Part shown: positions 23,195 to 32,837 of the stretch, in pieces
How positions within the stretch are numbered: position 1 is the first letter of the stretch
Layout of the letters: each line of letters opens with the position of its first letter
Assembly (NCBI GenBank): GCA_016870355.1
Contig: VGBR01000002.1
Location: 216,982-280,981 of the forward strand
DNA: 64,000 nucleotides
From: Actinomycetota bacterium
GTDB lineage: Bacteria > Actinomycetota > Acidimicrobiia > IMCC26256 > PALSA-555
Direction of reading: 5' to 3'
The notes under the pieces: model-generated
What the model was told of the DNA's origin: nothing
Databases searched by the model: none
The model's input: the letters and a program-made list of their open reading frames with translations, nothing else
Made by a program: the position numbers and the translations under genes

Positions 23195-25810
23195 GTGAAG
23201 TACGTCCACGCCTTCGAGGAAGGCTCGAAGGAGCAGAAGTACCTGCTCGGCGGCAAGGGAGCCAACCTCGCCGAGATGACGAACCTCGGGCTGCCCGTGC
23301 CGCCTGGCTTCACGATCACCACCGACGCGTGCAAGGCGTACATGGGTGGCGGCGACACGCTGCCCGATGGGCTCATGGACGAGGTCGCCAAGGCGCGCGA
23401 CGCACTCGAGCAGAAGATGGGCAAGCGCCTCGGCGACGAGGCCGACCCCTTGCTCGTGTCGGTGCGGTCGGGTGCGCCGTTCTCGATGCCCGGGATGATG
23501 GACACGGTCCTCAACCTCGGCCTCAACGACGTGTCGGTGAACGGCCTCGCGAAGCAGACCGACAACGAGCGCTTCGCCTTCGACTCGTATCGCCGGTTCG
23601 TGCAGATGTTCGGCAAGATCGTGCTCGACATCGACGGTGAGCGCTTCGAGAAGGCGCTCGAAGAGCTGCGGCACGAGCGCGGCGTCGAGACCGATCCTCA
23701 GCTGTCGGCCGACGACCTGCGCGGACTCGTCGAGACGTTCAAGGGCATCGTCAAGGTCGAGGCCGGTCTCGACTTCCCGCAAGATCCGCAAGAGCAGCTG
23801 CGCTACGCGATCGAGGCCGTCTTCAAGTCGTGGAACGGCGAGCGCGCCAAGATCTACCGGCGGATGGAGAGCATCCCCGACGACCTCGGCACCGCGGTCA
23901 ACGTCCAGACGATGGTGTTCGGCAACAAGGGCGACGACTCCGGCACCGGCGTCGCATTCACGCGTGACCCGGCGACGGGCGAGGCGCGTCCGTACGGTGA
24001 CTTCCTCCGCAACGCGCAGGGCGAGGATGTGGTCGCCGGCATCCGGGTCACCGAGCCGCTCGACGCGATGGGCAAGGTCTTTCCACAACCGCACGAGCAG
24101 CTGCTCGCCACGATGTCGACGCTCGAGCGGCACTACCGCGACATGTGCGACATCGAGTTCACGATCGAGCAGGGGCGGCTGTTCATCCTCCAGACGCGCG
24201 TGGGCAAGCGCACGGCGGCGGCGGCGCTCCAGATGGCCGTCGACATGGAGTCCGAAGGCATGATCGACAAGCAAGAAGCGGTGCTGCGGGTGCAACCCGA
24301 CCAGCTCGATCAGCTGCTGCACCCGCAGTTCGACCCCAAGGCGTCCTACACCGCGATCGCCAAGGGTCTCAACGCCTCGCCGGGCGCGGCGGTCGGCAGG
24401 GTGTACTTCACGGCCGACGACGCCGAGGCGAAGCACGAGGCGGGCGAGGCCGTGATCCTCGTGCGCCCCGAGACCTCACCCGACGACCTCCACGGGATGA
24501 TCGCCGCCGAAGGCATCCTCACGTCGCGCGGTGGTCTCGTGAGCCACGCGGCGGTCGTCGCTCGTGGGATGGGTACGCCTGCGGTGTGTGGCGCGGCCGA
24601 GCTCGACATCGACGTTGCCGCGAAGCAGTTCAAGGTCGGGAAGACCGTCGTGAACGAAGGCGACGTCATCTCGATCAACGGTACGACGGGCGAGGTCGTC
24701 GTCGGCGCGGTGGCGGTGATCACGCCCGAGCCCACCGGCCCGTTCGACACGATCCTCGGTTGGGCCGACGAGTTCCGCCGCCTGCGGGTGCGCACGAACG
24801 CCGACCTGCCGCACGACGCCGAGGTCGCTCGCAGGTTCGGCGCCGAAGGCATCGGGCTGTGCCGCACCGAGCACATGTTCTTGGGCGACCGCTTGCCGCT
24901 CGTGCAGCGGTTCATCCTCGCCGGGAGCGAGGAGGAGGAGCACGAAGTGCTGGGTGAGCTCGGCGCGCAGCAGAGGCACGACTTCGTCGGGATCCTCGAG
25001 GCGATGGACGGGCTGCCCGTCACCGTTCGGCTGCTCGACCCTCCGCTGCACGAGTTCCTGTCCGACATCGAGGATCTGCTGATCCGCGATGCGAAGGGCG
25101 AGCTGGACGACAAGGGCAAGCAGCTCCTGCACGCCGCACACCAATGGCGTGAGTCGAACCCGATGCTCGGCACGCGCGGTGTGCGACTGGCGGTCATCAA
25201 GCCTGGGCTCTACCGCACACAGGTGCGCGCGCTGCTCGAAGCCGCGGCCGAGCGCAAGCAGGCGGGCGGCAACCCGCTCGTCGAGATCATGATCCCGTTG
25301 TCGGTGTCGGAGCCGGAGCTCGAGCTGGCGGTGGGATGGGTGCGTGAGGTGGCCGGTGAGCTCGGCGTCAGCGACTACCTCGTCGGCACCATGGTCGAGA
25401 CGCCGCGGGCGTGCCTGGTGGCCGACGAGATCGCCACCACCGCCGAGTTCTTCTCGTTCGGCACCAACGACCTCACCCAGATGGTGTTCGGGTTCTCACG
25501 CGACGACGTCGAGGGTCGCTTCATGTCGGAATACCTGGAGCTCGGTCTCCTGGCGGCGAACCCGTTCGAGACGATCGACTTCGACGGTGTCGGCGACGTG
25601 ATGCGCACCGCCGTCGAGAAGGGGCGCGGCGCCCGGGCCGATCTCAAGCTCGGGATCTGTGGCGAGCACGGCGGTGACCCGAAGTCGGTCGTGTTCTGCC
25701 ACGAGCTCGGCCTCGACTACGTGTCGTGCTCGCCGTACCGCGTGCCGATCGCGCGCCTCGCGGCGGCGCACGCGGTGCTCGGTGCCGGTGGCCCCGGCAC
25801 CACCGCGTAA
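23195..25810 (+). CDS. ppdK: Pyruvate, phosphate dikinase
   Basis: An 871-residue enzyme interconverting pyruvate, ATP and phosphate with PEP, AMP and diphosphate. The N-terminal ATP-grasp part starts KYVHAFEEGSKEQKYLLGGK and contains SVRSGAPFSMPGMMDTVLNL. The central swivelling domain has the phospho-histidine in GGLVSHAAVVARGMGTPAVC (family usually GGMTSHAAVVAR). The C-terminal TIM barrel has FGTNDLTQMVFGFSRDD and the catalytic Cys in ICGEHGGDP. The length is normal. Most likely it serves gluconeogenesis or PEP recycling. No PPDK regulatory protein gene is adjacent. Confidence 0.95.
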   Translation: MKYVHAFEEGSKEQKYLLGGKGANLAEMTNLGLPVPPGFTITTDACKAYMGGGDTLPDGLMDEVAKARDALEQKMGKRLGDEADPLLVSVRSGAPFSMPGMMDTVLNLGLNDVSVNGLAKQTDNERFAFDSYRRFVQMFGKIVLDIDGERFEKALEELRHERGVETDPQLSADDLRGLVETFKGIVKVEAGLDFPQDPQEQLRYAIEAVFKSWNGERAKIYRRMESIPDDLGTAVNVQTMVFGNKGDDSGTGVAFTRDPATGEARPYGDFLRNAQGEDVVAGIRVTEPLDAMGKVFPQPHEQLLATMSTLERHYRDMCDIEFTIEQGRLFILQTRVGKRTAAAALQMAVDMESEGMIDKQEAVLRVQPDQLDQLLHPQFDPKASYTAIAKGLNASPGAAVGRVYFTADDAEAKHEAGEAVILVRPETSPDDLHGMIAAEGILTSRGGLVSHAAVVARGMGTPAVCGAAELDIDVAAKQFKVGKTVVNEGDVISINGTTGEVVVGAVAVITPEPTGPFDTILGWADEFRRLRVRTNADLPHDAEVARRFGAEGIGLCRTEHMFLGDRLPLVQRFILAGSEEEEHEVLGELGAQQRHDFVGILEAMDGLPVTVRLLDPPLHEFLSDIEDLLIRDAKGELDDKGKQLLHAAHQWRESNPMLGTRGVRLAVIKPGLYRTQVRALLEAAAERKQAGGNPLVEIMIPLSVSEPELELAVGWVREVAGELGVSDYLVGTMVETPRACLVADEIATTAEFFSFGTNDLTQMVFGFSRDDVEGRFMSEYLELGLLAANPFETIDFDGVGDVMRTAVEKGRGARADLKLGICGEHGGDPKSVVFCHELGLDYVSCSPYRVPIARLAAAHAVLGAGGPGTTA

Positions 25811-25828
25811 CGCCAGAGCTCTCGACTC

Positions 25829-26305
25829 ATGGACGCGGCGGAGATCACGGCGTTCCTCGACGAGATCGCGTCGAAGGTCACCGAGTACATGAAGATCGAG
25901 GAGGCATCTCCGGAGGGCGCCCGCATCCGGATGCTGGCGGCGCCGGAGCAGCTACGGCCTGGCGGCATCGTGAGTGGCCCGTCTTTGATGACGTTGGCCG
26001 ACTTCGCCGTCTGGGTGCCGGTGCTCGCCGCGATCGGTCCCGAGCCCTACACGACCACGGTCAACCTGAACATCCACTTCTTGCGCCGGGTCCCGCCCGG
26101 CGACGTCATCGCCGAGACCCGCTTGCTCAAGGTCGGCAAGCGCCTCGCGACCGGTGACGTCGTCATGTACGCCGACGGCGACCCCGATCCGGTGGCCCAG
26201 GCCACGGTCACCTACACGATCCCGTCGGTCCGCTGGACCGGCGGCGACGCGCCCAGGTGGGGCGAGTCCGGCGGGGAGGGCGGGCACCCCAATGCGAGCA
26301 TGTGA
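25829..26305 (+). CDS. PaaI-like hotdog-fold thioesterase
   Basis: A 158-residue protein with the hotdog pattern of the PaaI/4HBT group: LRPGGIVSGPSLMTLADFAV (helix over the sheet with Gly and Asp), TVNLNIHFLRRVPPGDVIAE and VAQATVTYTIPS. Such proteins hydrolyse acyl-CoA thioesters; the substrate cannot be told. The ATG lies 18 bases after the ppdK stop, so the genes may be co-transcribed. A dyad with arms of 11 bp covers its stop codon and the following bases. Confidence 0.78.
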   Translation: MDAAEITAFLDEIASKVTEYMKIEEASPEGARIRMLAAPEQLRPGGIVSGPSLMTLADFAVWVPVLAAIGPEPYTTTVNLNIHFLRRVPPGDVIAETRLLKVGKRLATGDVVMYADGDPDPVAQATVTYTIPSVRWTGGDAPRWGESGGEGGHPNASM

Positions 26306-26342
26306 CGTTTCTGCTACCTGAGCGGTGTTGGAACGTCACGTG
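26299..26342 (+). terminator. Stem-loop after the thioesterase gene
   Basis: Arms CATGTGACGTT (26299-26309) and AACGTCACGTG (26332-26342) pair with one wobble around a 22-base loop. There is no T-run, so it could also be an operator for the downstream dgt gene. Confidence 0.35.
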
Positions 26343-26385
26343 CTCGGGTCGGAGCCTGGTCACGGTCGATGTCACACCCTGCCGG

Positions 26386-26391
26386 TACCCT
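26386..26391 (+). promoter_or_regulatory. -10 box TACCCT, leaderless start of dgt
   Basis: TACCCT ends seven bases before ATG 26399 and lies downstream of the other candidate ATG (26369). It therefore supports 26399 as the start. Confidence 0.5.
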
Positions 26392-26398
26392 CGAAGCC

Positions 26399-27475
26399 AT
26401 GGACGTCGAACTCGAACTTCAAGTCCGGCGGGCGCATCCCGACGCCGACGCCTTCGTCGGCGGACCGTTGCGGACTCGTGAGGAGCGCGAAGCCGCGCTC
26501 GACGCGTCGCTCGCGCCGGGCGCCACCCGACCCGTCGGTGCGGGGGAGCGAGCGCGGCCCGAGGAGCCCGACCGGTATCGCCTCTGCTTCGAGCGCGACC
26601 TCGACCGGATCAAGCACTCGCGGCCGTGGCGGCGCCTCGCCGGCAAGTGCCAGGTGTTCATCGCGCCGGCCGACGACCACCTGCGCACCCGTCTCACGCA
26701 CGCGGTCGAGGTTGCCCAGGTCGCGGTCGGCATCGCCCGCGCCGCCAACCTCTGCCTGGCGCTCACCGAGTCGATCGCGATCGCGCACGACTGTGGGCAT
26801 GGCCCCGCCGGGCACGCGTCCGAGGGTGCGTTCTCCCCGTACCTCCCAGAGACCGGCTACGACCACGCGGTCTACGGCGCGGACGTCACGCTCGCGGAGC
26901 TGAACCTCTGCGCGCCAACCCTCGACGGCGTCCGCAACCACTCGTGGCGGCGGCCCTCCCCCTCGACGCCCGAAGGTGAGGTGGTGGCATGGGCCGACCG
27001 CATCGCCTACGTCTGCCACGACTTCGAGGACGCGGTGCGCGCCGGGATCCTCGAGTCCGACGACCTGCCGATCGAAGTGCGCCAGGTCGTCGGCACGAAG
27101 CGGTCCGACCAGATCGAGACGTTCGTGGTCGCGGTGTTGCACGCGATCGAGCAGACCGGGCGCGTCGGCATGACCGAGCCCGCCGCGGGGGCGCTCGCCG
27201 CCTTTCGCGAGTTCAACTTCGAGCGCATCTACCTGCGGCCCGCGGCAGTGCGGCAGGCCGAGCGCGTCGTGCGTCTGCTCCAAGGTCTGGTGGACCACTT
27301 CGCCGACGCGCCCCGTAGCCTGCCCGAGCCCGAGGGCCTCGTCGTGGCGCCCGGTTCTCCCGAGGCCGCTGCACTCGCGGTCCGGTACGTGAGCGGCATG
27401 ACCGACCGGTACGCGCTCGGCCTCGGCGTCGAGCTCCTCGGGTGGGACCCGGCCGACCTGCCCCGCGGGGTCTAG
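26399..27475 (+). CDS. dgt: Deoxyguanosinetriphosphate triphosphohydrolase-like protein
   Basis: A 358-residue HD-domain phosphohydrolase. Metal-binding motifs are in RTRLTHAVEVAQVAVGIARA, then SIAIAHDCGHGPAGHASEGA (HD) and a later VVAWADRIAYVCHDFEDA. These enzymes split dNTPs into nucleosides and triphosphate. The position directly before dnaG is usual for actinobacteria. ATG 26399 was chosen over 26369 because the -10 box lies between them. The stop is directly followed by the start of the next gene. Confidence 0.92.
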   Translation: MDVELELQVRRAHPDADAFVGGPLRTREEREAALDASLAPGATRPVGAGERARPEEPDRYRLCFERDLDRIKHSRPWRRLAGKCQVFIAPADDHLRTRLTHAVEVAQVAVGIARAANLCLALTESIAIAHDCGHGPAGHASEGAFSPYLPETGYDHAVYGADVTLAELNLCAPTLDGVRNHSWRRPSPSTPEGEVVAWADRIAYVCHDFEDAVRAGILESDDLPIEVRQVVGTKRSDQIETFVVAVLHAIEQTGRVGMTEPAAGALAAFREFNFERIYLRPAAVRQAERVVRLLQGLVDHFADAPRSLPEPEGLVVAPGSPEAAALAVRYVSGMTDRYALGLGVELLGWDPADLPRGV

Positions 27476-27922
27476 GTGGCGCCACGGTCAGCAGCGGAGC
27501 GCAAGGCCGACACGCTGCGGTTGCTCCAGACCGAAGAAGACGCATGGTTCGCCACGGCTGGCGACGACGGCCAGCCCGTGCTCGTCCCGCTGAGCCTCTG
27601 TTGGGACGGAGACCTCCTCACGATGACCACCACCAAGACCTCGCCGACGGTCCGGAACGCGGCCGCGTCCGGTCGGGCCCGTGTCGCCGTCGGCGCCACT
27701 CGCGACGTCGTGATGATCGATGGTGCCGTAAAGGTGCTCCCCATCGCTGGCGTGCCCACGTCGGTGACCACCGCCTTCGTCGAACGAACCGGGTGGGACC
27801 CGGCCCACAACGATGGCGAGTGGGTCTACCTGCGGATCCGTCCGCAGCGGATCCAGGCGTGGCGCGAGGCCGACGAGATCGCCGGTCGGACGATCATGCG
27901 CGACGGGCGCTGGCTCGTCTGA
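27476..27922 (+). CDS. Pyridoxamine 5'-phosphate oxidase-fold protein, probably flavin or F420 binding
   Basis: A 148-residue split-barrel protein: EEDAWFATAGDDGQPVLVPL, TKTSPTVRNAAASGRARVAV and a C-terminal YLRIRPQRIQAWREADEIAG. This pattern matches small PNPOx-like proteins that bind FMN or F420. The substrate is unknown. GTG 27476 abuts the dgt stop, so the two are likely co-translated. Another protein of this fold lies at 56028-56444. Confidence 0.72.
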   Translation: MAPRSAAERKADTLRLLQTEEDAWFATAGDDGQPVLVPLSLCWDGDLLTMTTTKTSPTVRNAAASGRARVAVGATRDVVMIDGAVKVLPIAGVPTSVTTAFVERTGWDPAHNDGEWVYLRIRPQRIQAWREADEIAGRTIMRDGRWLV

Positions 27923-27936
27923 ACCGTCCCGGCACG

Positions 27937-27942
27937 TAGCCT
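27937..27942 (+). promoter_or_regulatory. -10 box TAGCCT, leaderless start of dnaG
   Basis: TAGCCT ends eight bases before ATG 27951, with no ribosome site in between. Confidence 0.5.
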
Positions 27943-27950
27943 GACCCGCG

Positions 27951-29792
27951 ATGGGGATCGTCGACGAGGACATCGCTCGGGTCCGGGACTCGACCGATCT
28001 CGTCTCGCTGGTCGGTGAGCAGGTCGCGCTCAAGCGCGTCGGTCAGCGCTACGTCGGCCTCTGCCCGTTCCACCAGGAGAAGACCCCGTCCTTCGGTGTC
28101 AACGCCGGAATGGGACTGTGGAAGTGCTTCGGTTGCGGCAAGTCGGGTGACGCGATCACCTGGGTGCGTGACACCGAGCATCTCGACTTCGTCGAAGCGG
28201 TCGAACGGCTCGCGCAGCGCGCCGGCATCCAGCTGCGCTACGACGACCGCAATCAGCAGAAGGACCGGTCGCGCAAGGGACGGCTGAGTGAAGCAGTCGG
28301 CGCGGCGATCGAGTTCTACCACCGGCTGCTGCTGGAAGCGCCCGAAGGCGGGGGAGCGCGCCGCTACCTGCGCAGCCGCGGGTTCGACGGCGACGCGGCG
28401 CGGCAGTTCCTGCTGGGATGGGCACCCGACGGATGGGATGGCCTGAGTCGCTGGCTGCAGCAGGAGAAGAAGCTCTCGCGCGACGACATCAAGGACGCCG
28501 GCCTCGCGTTCGTGAACAAGGCGAACAAGCTCCAGGACCAGTTCCGGGCGCGACTCATGTTCCCGATCCACGACGCGCGCGGTGAACCGGTCGGGTTCGG
28601 CGGACGTTCGCTCACCGACGATGGACCCAAGTACAAGAACTCGCCCGAGAGCGCGGTGTACCAGAAGTCGCGCCTGCTCTACGGGCTGCACTGGGCCAAG
28701 GAGGCGATCGTCGCCCGGGGTGACGTCGTCATCTGCGAGGGCTACACCGACGTGATGGCGTACGCGCTGGCCGGTCATCCCAACGCGGTCGCCACGTGTG
28801 GCACCGCGCTGGCCGACGACCACGTGAAGCTTCTGAAGAACCTGACGCGCAACGTCACGTTGGCCTACGACGCCGACAGTGCGGGGCAGAGCGCGGCCGA
28901 GCAGTGGTACCGCTGGGAGCAGACCTTCGACCTGTCGGTCCGGGTCGCCGACCTCCCGCCCGGCCAGGACCCAGGCGACCTCTGGAACCAGGATCGGCCT
29001 CGCCTCGAGGCTTCACTTGAGGGAGCGAAGCCCTTCATGCGGTTCCGACTCGACCGGGCACTGGGATCGGCCGATCTCACCACCCACGAGGGCAAGGGCC
29101 GGGCCGCGGCGACTGCCGCTGCCATCGTGGCGGACCACCCGAGCGAGCTGGTGCGGGACCAGTACGTCATGGAGCTCGCCGGTCGCCTCCAGATCGACGT
29201 CGACACGCTGCGCGGGGAGGCGGCGCGAGCGAAGGATCGGCCGCGTGAACAACGTCCGACGCGACGCGACGAGCCCCCGCCCGACGACGGCGACGCGGCC
29301 GCGCCGCCAGCACCGCTCGTCATCGATAGACGGGAGTCAGATCTGCTGTGGTGGGTGATCCATGAACCAGAGCTCGTCACAGACTGGCTCGATGTTCATC
29401 TCTTGATGGACCCCACGATTCGCGAGGCGTATGTCGGACTCACTGAAGCGCATGATTTCCACGAGGCGCTCGGAAGTGTCAGTGAGCCAGCGCGTGAGGT
29501 ACTGGAGCGTCTCGCGGTCGAGGAGCCTTCTTCGAAGGATGAGCCGCAGGTGGTCGCGATCAAGCTCATGGTGAGCACAGTGCGAGAGGTCGCGGAAATG
29601 ATTGCAAAGAGACTTCTGGCGAACGATGACTTGCTGGTTGACGAATTCAACCGTGCGCTTTCGGAATTGAGGGGTGCCGAAGGGTTAGGAAATTGGAACG
29701 AAGCGCGTGAGGCGGTAGACCCATTGCTAGGGTTGATCTTGAAGGAACGAGCACGAGCATCCGCGACGGAGATGGTGGAGCAGGGAGCGTGA
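27951..29792 (+). CDS. dnaG: DNA primase
   Basis: A 613-residue primase. The zinc-binding domain is [18 protein letters not shown] with [15 protein letters not shown]. The RNA polymerase core includes [20 protein letters not shown], and the Toprim domain has [20 protein letters not shown] and [20 protein letters not shown]. The C-terminal helicase-interacting region follows a Pro-rich linker. It makes RNA primers for replication. The last 150 codons drop to about 52-55% GC by line counts and include a TTA leucine codon (29685), unlike the rest. The stop overlaps the rpoD start (GTGA). Confidence 0.96.
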   Translation: MGIVDEDIARVRDSTDLVSLVGEQVALKRVGQRYVGLCPFHQEKTPSFGVNAGMGLWKCFGCGKSGDAITWVRDTEHLDFVEAVERLAQRAGIQLRYDDRNQQKDRSRKGRLSEAVGAAIEFYHRLLLEAPEGGGARRYLRSRGFDGDAARQFLLGWAPDGWDGLSRWLQQEKKLSRDDIKDAGLAFVNKANKLQDQFRARLMFPIHDARGEPVGFGGRSLTDDGPKYKNSPESAVYQKSRLLYGLHWAKEAIVARGDVVICEGYTDVMAYALAGHPNAVATCGTALADDHVKLLKNLTRNVTLAYDADSAGQSAAEQWYRWEQTFDLSVRVADLPPGQDPGDLWNQDRPRLEASLEGAKPFMRFRLDRALGSADLTTHEGKGRAAATAAAIVADHPSELVRDQYVMELAGRLQIDVDTLRGEAARAKDRPREQRPTRRDEPPPDDGDAAAPPAPLVIDRRESDLLWWVIHEPELVTDWLDVHLLMDPTIREAYVGLTEAHDFHEALGSVSEPAREVLERLAVEEPSSKDEPQVVAIKLMVSTVREVAEMIAKRLLANDDLLVDEFNRALSELRGAEGLGNWNEAREAVDPLLGLILKERARASATEMVEQGA

Positions 29793-31102
29793 CCGAACCC
29801 AACATCGCGGCGTTCGATAGTGACGACACCGCTGCGATCGATGAGCTCATCGCGAGGGTGGCTGACCGCGGGTACGTGACCTCGCTCGAGATCTTCACCG
29901 CACTTCCCACTCTCGAACCTGACACCGAAGAGCTCGCGGCGATCTACGAGCGCTTCGAAGGCCAGGGCATCGAAGTCGTCGAAGAAGTCATCGAAGAGCT
30001 CCAGCGCGAGGACGCGCAGCGCGTCGAGGAGCCTGCGTCTGAACGTGGACGGACGCGTCACGGCGACGCACCGCGCAGCACGATCACGCGCCCCGTTGAC
30101 GCCGCGAGCCGTCCTCGGGTGCGCCGCAGTGCCGCCGAGCGCCTCGACGCACCCGAAGGCGCGCGTGATCGGGGCGAGTCGGGGAGCTTCGACCCGGTGC
30201 GGATGTACCTCAAGGAGATCGGCAAGGTCCGGCTGCTGACGGCCGACGACGAGAAGAGCCTGGCCCGGCGGATCGAGGCCGGGCTCCAGGCCGCAGAACG
30301 GCTAGAGGCCGCGGCCGACGAGGGCATGCCCGCGGAGAAGCTCGCCAACGAGCAGGCCATCGTCGAGGACGGCGAGCTCGCCCGGCGCCAGCTCACCGAG
30401 GCGAACCTCCGCCTCGTCGTCTCGATTGCCAAGCGCTACGTGGGCCGCGGGATGGTGCTCCTGGATCTCGTGCAGGAAGGCAACCTCGGTCTGATGCGAG
30501 CGGTCGAGAAGTTCGACCACACCAAGGGCTTCAAGTTCTCGACGTACGCCACGTGGTGGATCCGCCAAGCGATCACGCGGGCGATCGCCGATCAGGCGCG
30601 GACAATCCGCATTCCGGTGCACATGGTCGAGACGATGAACAAGGTGCTGCGAATCCAGCGGGCGATGCTCCAAGAGCTGGGTCGGGAACCCACGGTCGAA
30701 GAGGTGGCGCTCAAGGTCGACATGACGCCAGACAAGGTCCGCGAGATCCAGCGCATCTCTCAGGAGCCACTCTCCCTCGAGACACCCGTCGGCGAAGAGG
30801 ACGACAGCTACCTCGGCGACTTCGTGGCCGACGAGAGCGCGGTCTCGCCCGACTCCGCGGCTGAGCGCGAGCGCCTGAAGGTCGAGATCGAGATGGCGCT
30901 GAACGAGCTCAAAACGCGGGAGCAACAGGTGATGCGATTGCGCTTCGGTCTCGATGACGGTCAGGTGCGCACGCTCGAGGAGGTGGGTCGCGAGTTCGGT
31001 GTCACTCGCGAACGGATCCGCCAGATCGAGTCCAAGACGATCTCGAAGCTGAAGCACCCCACTCGTTCACAACGACTTCGCGACTTCCTCGAAGAGGCAT
31101 GA
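29789..31102 (+). CDS. rpoD: RNA polymerase primary sigma factor (SigA/RpoD)
   Basis: A 437-residue group 1 sigma-70 factor. A region 1.1-like part is followed by region 1.2 ([20 protein letters not shown]), region 2 ([20 protein letters not shown], then [20 protein letters not shown]), region 3 ([20 protein letters not shown]) and region 4.2 ([20 protein letters not shown]). It reads the -10 boxes noted throughout this window. GTG 29789 overlaps the dnaG stop; the dnaG-rpoD order is widely conserved. Confidence 0.97.
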   Translation: MTEPNIAAFDSDDTAAIDELIARVADRGYVTSLEIFTALPTLEPDTEELAAIYERFEGQGIEVVEEVIEELQREDAQRVEEPASERGRTRHGDAPRSTITRPVDAASRPRVRRSAAERLDAPEGARDRGESGSFDPVRMYLKEIGKVRLLTADDEKSLARRIEAGLQAAERLEAAADEGMPAEKLANEQAIVEDGELARRQLTEANLRLVVSIAKRYVGRGMVLLDLVQEGNLGLMRAVEKFDHTKGFKFSTYATWWIRQAITRAIADQARTIRIPVHMVETMNKVLRIQRAMLQELGREPTVEEVALKVDMTPDKVREIQRISQEPLSLETPVGEEDDSYLGDFVADESAVSPDSAAERERLKVEIEMALNELKTREQQVMRLRFGLDDGQVRTLEEVGREFGVTRERIRQIESKTISKLKHPTRSQRLRDFLEEA

Positions 31103-31121
31103 CGCCCGCTCGGTAGCGGAG

Positions 31122-31127
31122 TACCGT
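31122..31127 (+). promoter_or_regulatory. -10 box TACCGT, leaderless start of a secreted-protein gene
   Basis: TACCGT ends six bases before GTG 31134. Confidence 0.5.
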
Positions 31128-31133
31128 CGCCCC

Positions 31134-32246
31134 GTGAGGCGGCGCGGGTGGGGTCAGGCGCAGTGGTGGCGCCGGTTGCTCGGCTCGGTCACGGTCGTTG
31201 CCTTGCTCGGCGCGCCCGGCGCCGGTGCGTCGACCGAACGGTCCGGGGCTTCCGGCCGCGAGAGCGTGCCTGGGTCGCCTGCCTTCGCCGACGGCGAGTG
31301 GGTCGGCAACCTCATCGGTGGGACGCAGGCCACCTTGGACGGTGGCGGGGGTTCGAGCTACGGGGCGGGGCTGTTCATGCTCACTGTCGAGGGCGGCACG
31401 ATCGTCGCGGGTGCGGTCGACGTGAGCGTTGCCGTCGGCTTCTCCGTGCCGCCCGCGTCCACCGAGGGCACGATCACCGGGAGCGGAACGATGAGCGGCG
31501 CTGCCGATGCACCGCTGGTGGAGATCAGCGGGCGCTTCCGCGGAACGGTGACAGTCCCAGGTCAGACGATCTCGGTGGATCAGCCGATCGCGCCGTCAGC
31601 ACTGTTCCTCACGATCCTGTCGGCGACGTGCTCGGTGGTGATCGGCACCCTCGAGCCAGATGCGCGTGCCGTGCTCGAGGCAAGCGGCTTCAACGTGTCG
31701 TATCTCACGTCGCAGTGGATCGCCACGCGCACCCGGGCGAGCGGTCGCGAGCGCGCCGAGGACTTCGGCGACCGCGTCGTGGGCCTGATGGTCGAACGGG
31801 ACCAGATCATGGCCGACGCCGCCGACGGCACGTTCGACGCCGACCGCATCATCGGCCTGCTGCGACGCGCCGAACGCATCGAGGTCGGCATTCCCCGAGC
31901 CGGGCGTTGCAGCGCCACCGACGTCGATGCGTTCCTCGGGGCCGGCGCCCTCGTCGTGCGCGATCTCCTCGAGTTGATCGCTGGCAACCCGGACCTCTTC
32001 GGTGCGGCGGAGCTGATGGCCGCGATCGAGGCGGCGGTGCGCACCGGGCTGGCCGCCGACCCCGATACCGCAGAGCTGATGGACCAGCTGCGCGACGTCG
32101 TGCGGGCCCTGATCGATCGGGCCATCCGCGAGGGCGATTCCGTGGCGTTGGGGCTGCTCGGACACGCGGCTTCGATCATGGGCTGGTCCGACGAGGCCGC
32201 GGCCGCGGCCGACGCGCTCACCGGCGCGCCGGAGGACGGCGGATGA
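31134..32246 (+). CDS. Secreted protein of unknown function
   Basis: A 370-residue protein not recognised as a known family. A basic start and hydrophobic stretch (RLLGSVTVVALLGAPGAGAS) form a signal peptide with a likely cleavage site near residue 33. Residues 50-190 are Gly/Ser/Thr/Val-rich and probably beta-sheet. Residues 190-370 are charged and helical, with few cysteines. It is expressed from its own leaderless promoter and overlaps the next secreted protein gene by four bases (ATGA), suggesting the two act together at the cell surface. Confidence 0.7.
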   Translation: MRRRGWGQAQWWRRLLGSVTVVALLGAPGAGASTERSGASGRESVPGSPAFADGEWVGNLIGGTQATLDGGGGSSYGAGLFMLTVEGGTIVAGAVDVSVAVGFSVPPASTEGTITGSGTMSGAADAPLVEISGRFRGTVTVPGQTISVDQPIAPSALFLTILSATCSVVIGTLEPDARAVLEASGFNVSYLTSQWIATRTRASGRERAEDFGDRVVGLMVERDQIMADAADGTFDADRIIGLLRRAERIEVGIPRAGRCSATDVDAFLGAGALVVRDLLELIAGNPDLFGAAELMAAIEAAVRTGLAADPDTAELMDQLRDVVRALIDRAIREGDSVALGLLGHAASIMGWSDEAAAAADALTGAPEDGG

Positions 32247-32656
32247 GCCGGCTCGGTCGCGCGCTGCTGGCCGCGCTCGTGCTGGCCGCCGTCCTCGGGG
32301 CGCCACGCGCGTCGGGGGCGGAGCCTGCTCCCTCGCGTCATCCCTTCGACGCCCTTGAGCTACCCGGCGTCGAGAAGATGGGCATCAGCGTTAGCCGCGG
32401 CGAACGCCCGCGGTTCACGTGGAAGACGGTCGATGGCGCGCTCGAGTACGCGCTGGTCGTGCAGACGCTGAACGGCGAGCCGTACTGGGCCTGGCGCGGG
32501 ACGTCGACGAAGGTGTTCCTCGGTGGTGAGCGGAGGCGACCAGCGAACGCGGCCGGCCCAGTGCTCACGCGTGCGGCGCAGTACCAGGTGACGGCGTTCG
32601 ACGCTGAGCTCCGCATCGTCGGCGCGAGCGAATGGCGGGTGGTGGCTCCGCACTGA
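32243..32656 (+). CDS. Small secreted protein of unknown function
   Basis: A 137-residue protein. The signal peptide (GRALLAALVLAAVLGAPRAS) is followed by a compact domain with PRFTWKTVDGALEYALVVQT and TRAAQYQVTAFDAELRIVGA, which resembles a fibronectin-like or carbohydrate-binding beta-sandwich. ATG 32243 overlaps the preceding stop. It is coupled to the larger secreted protein and likely a partner of it. The family is not recognised. Confidence 0.68.
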   Translation: MSRLGRALLAALVLAAVLGAPRASGAEPAPSRHPFDALELPGVEKMGISVSRGERPRFTWKTVDGALEYALVVQTLNGEPYWAWRGTSTKVFLGGERRRPANAAGPVLTRAAQYQVTAFDAELRIVGASEWRVVAPH

Positions 32657-32682
32657 ACGGTGCCGACGTCAGCGGTGCTGCC

Positions 32683-32688
32683 TACCAT
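32683..32688 (+). promoter_or_regulatory. -10 box TACCAT of the tRNA(CAT) gene
   Basis: TACCAT lies six bases before the first base of the tRNA. Confidence 0.5.
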
Positions 32689-32694
32689 GCCGCC

Positions 32695-32767
32695 GGGGCC
32701 GTAGCTCAGTGGTCAGAGCAGGGGACTCATAATCCCTCGGTCGAAGGTTCGATCCCTTCCGGCCCCA
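32695..32767 (+). tRNA. tRNA with anticodon CAT (elongator Met or Ile2)
   Basis: 73 bases fold into a full cloverleaf: acceptor GGGGCCG/CGGCCCC, D-arm GCTC/GAGC, anticodon stem GGGGA/TCCCT with loop CTCATAA, T-arm GAAGG/CCTTC with TTCGATC, discriminator A. No CCA is encoded. The paired 5' end is unlike initiator tRNA. Whether the C34 is modified by TilS (reading AUA as Ile) cannot be settled by eye; the short D-loop is reminiscent of Ile2. Confidence 0.93.
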
Positions 32768-32837
32768 CTCCTCCCACAACGATCTCGGACTTCTGACACG
32801 ACCTCGAATGCCATGCATGACCCTGATTCGGCGGTCG

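Noticed and set aside
26369-26398. Upstream ATG 26369 as dgt start
   Set aside because: A TACCCT -10 box lies between it and ATG 26399 at a leaderless distance, so the upstream ATG would not be transcribed.
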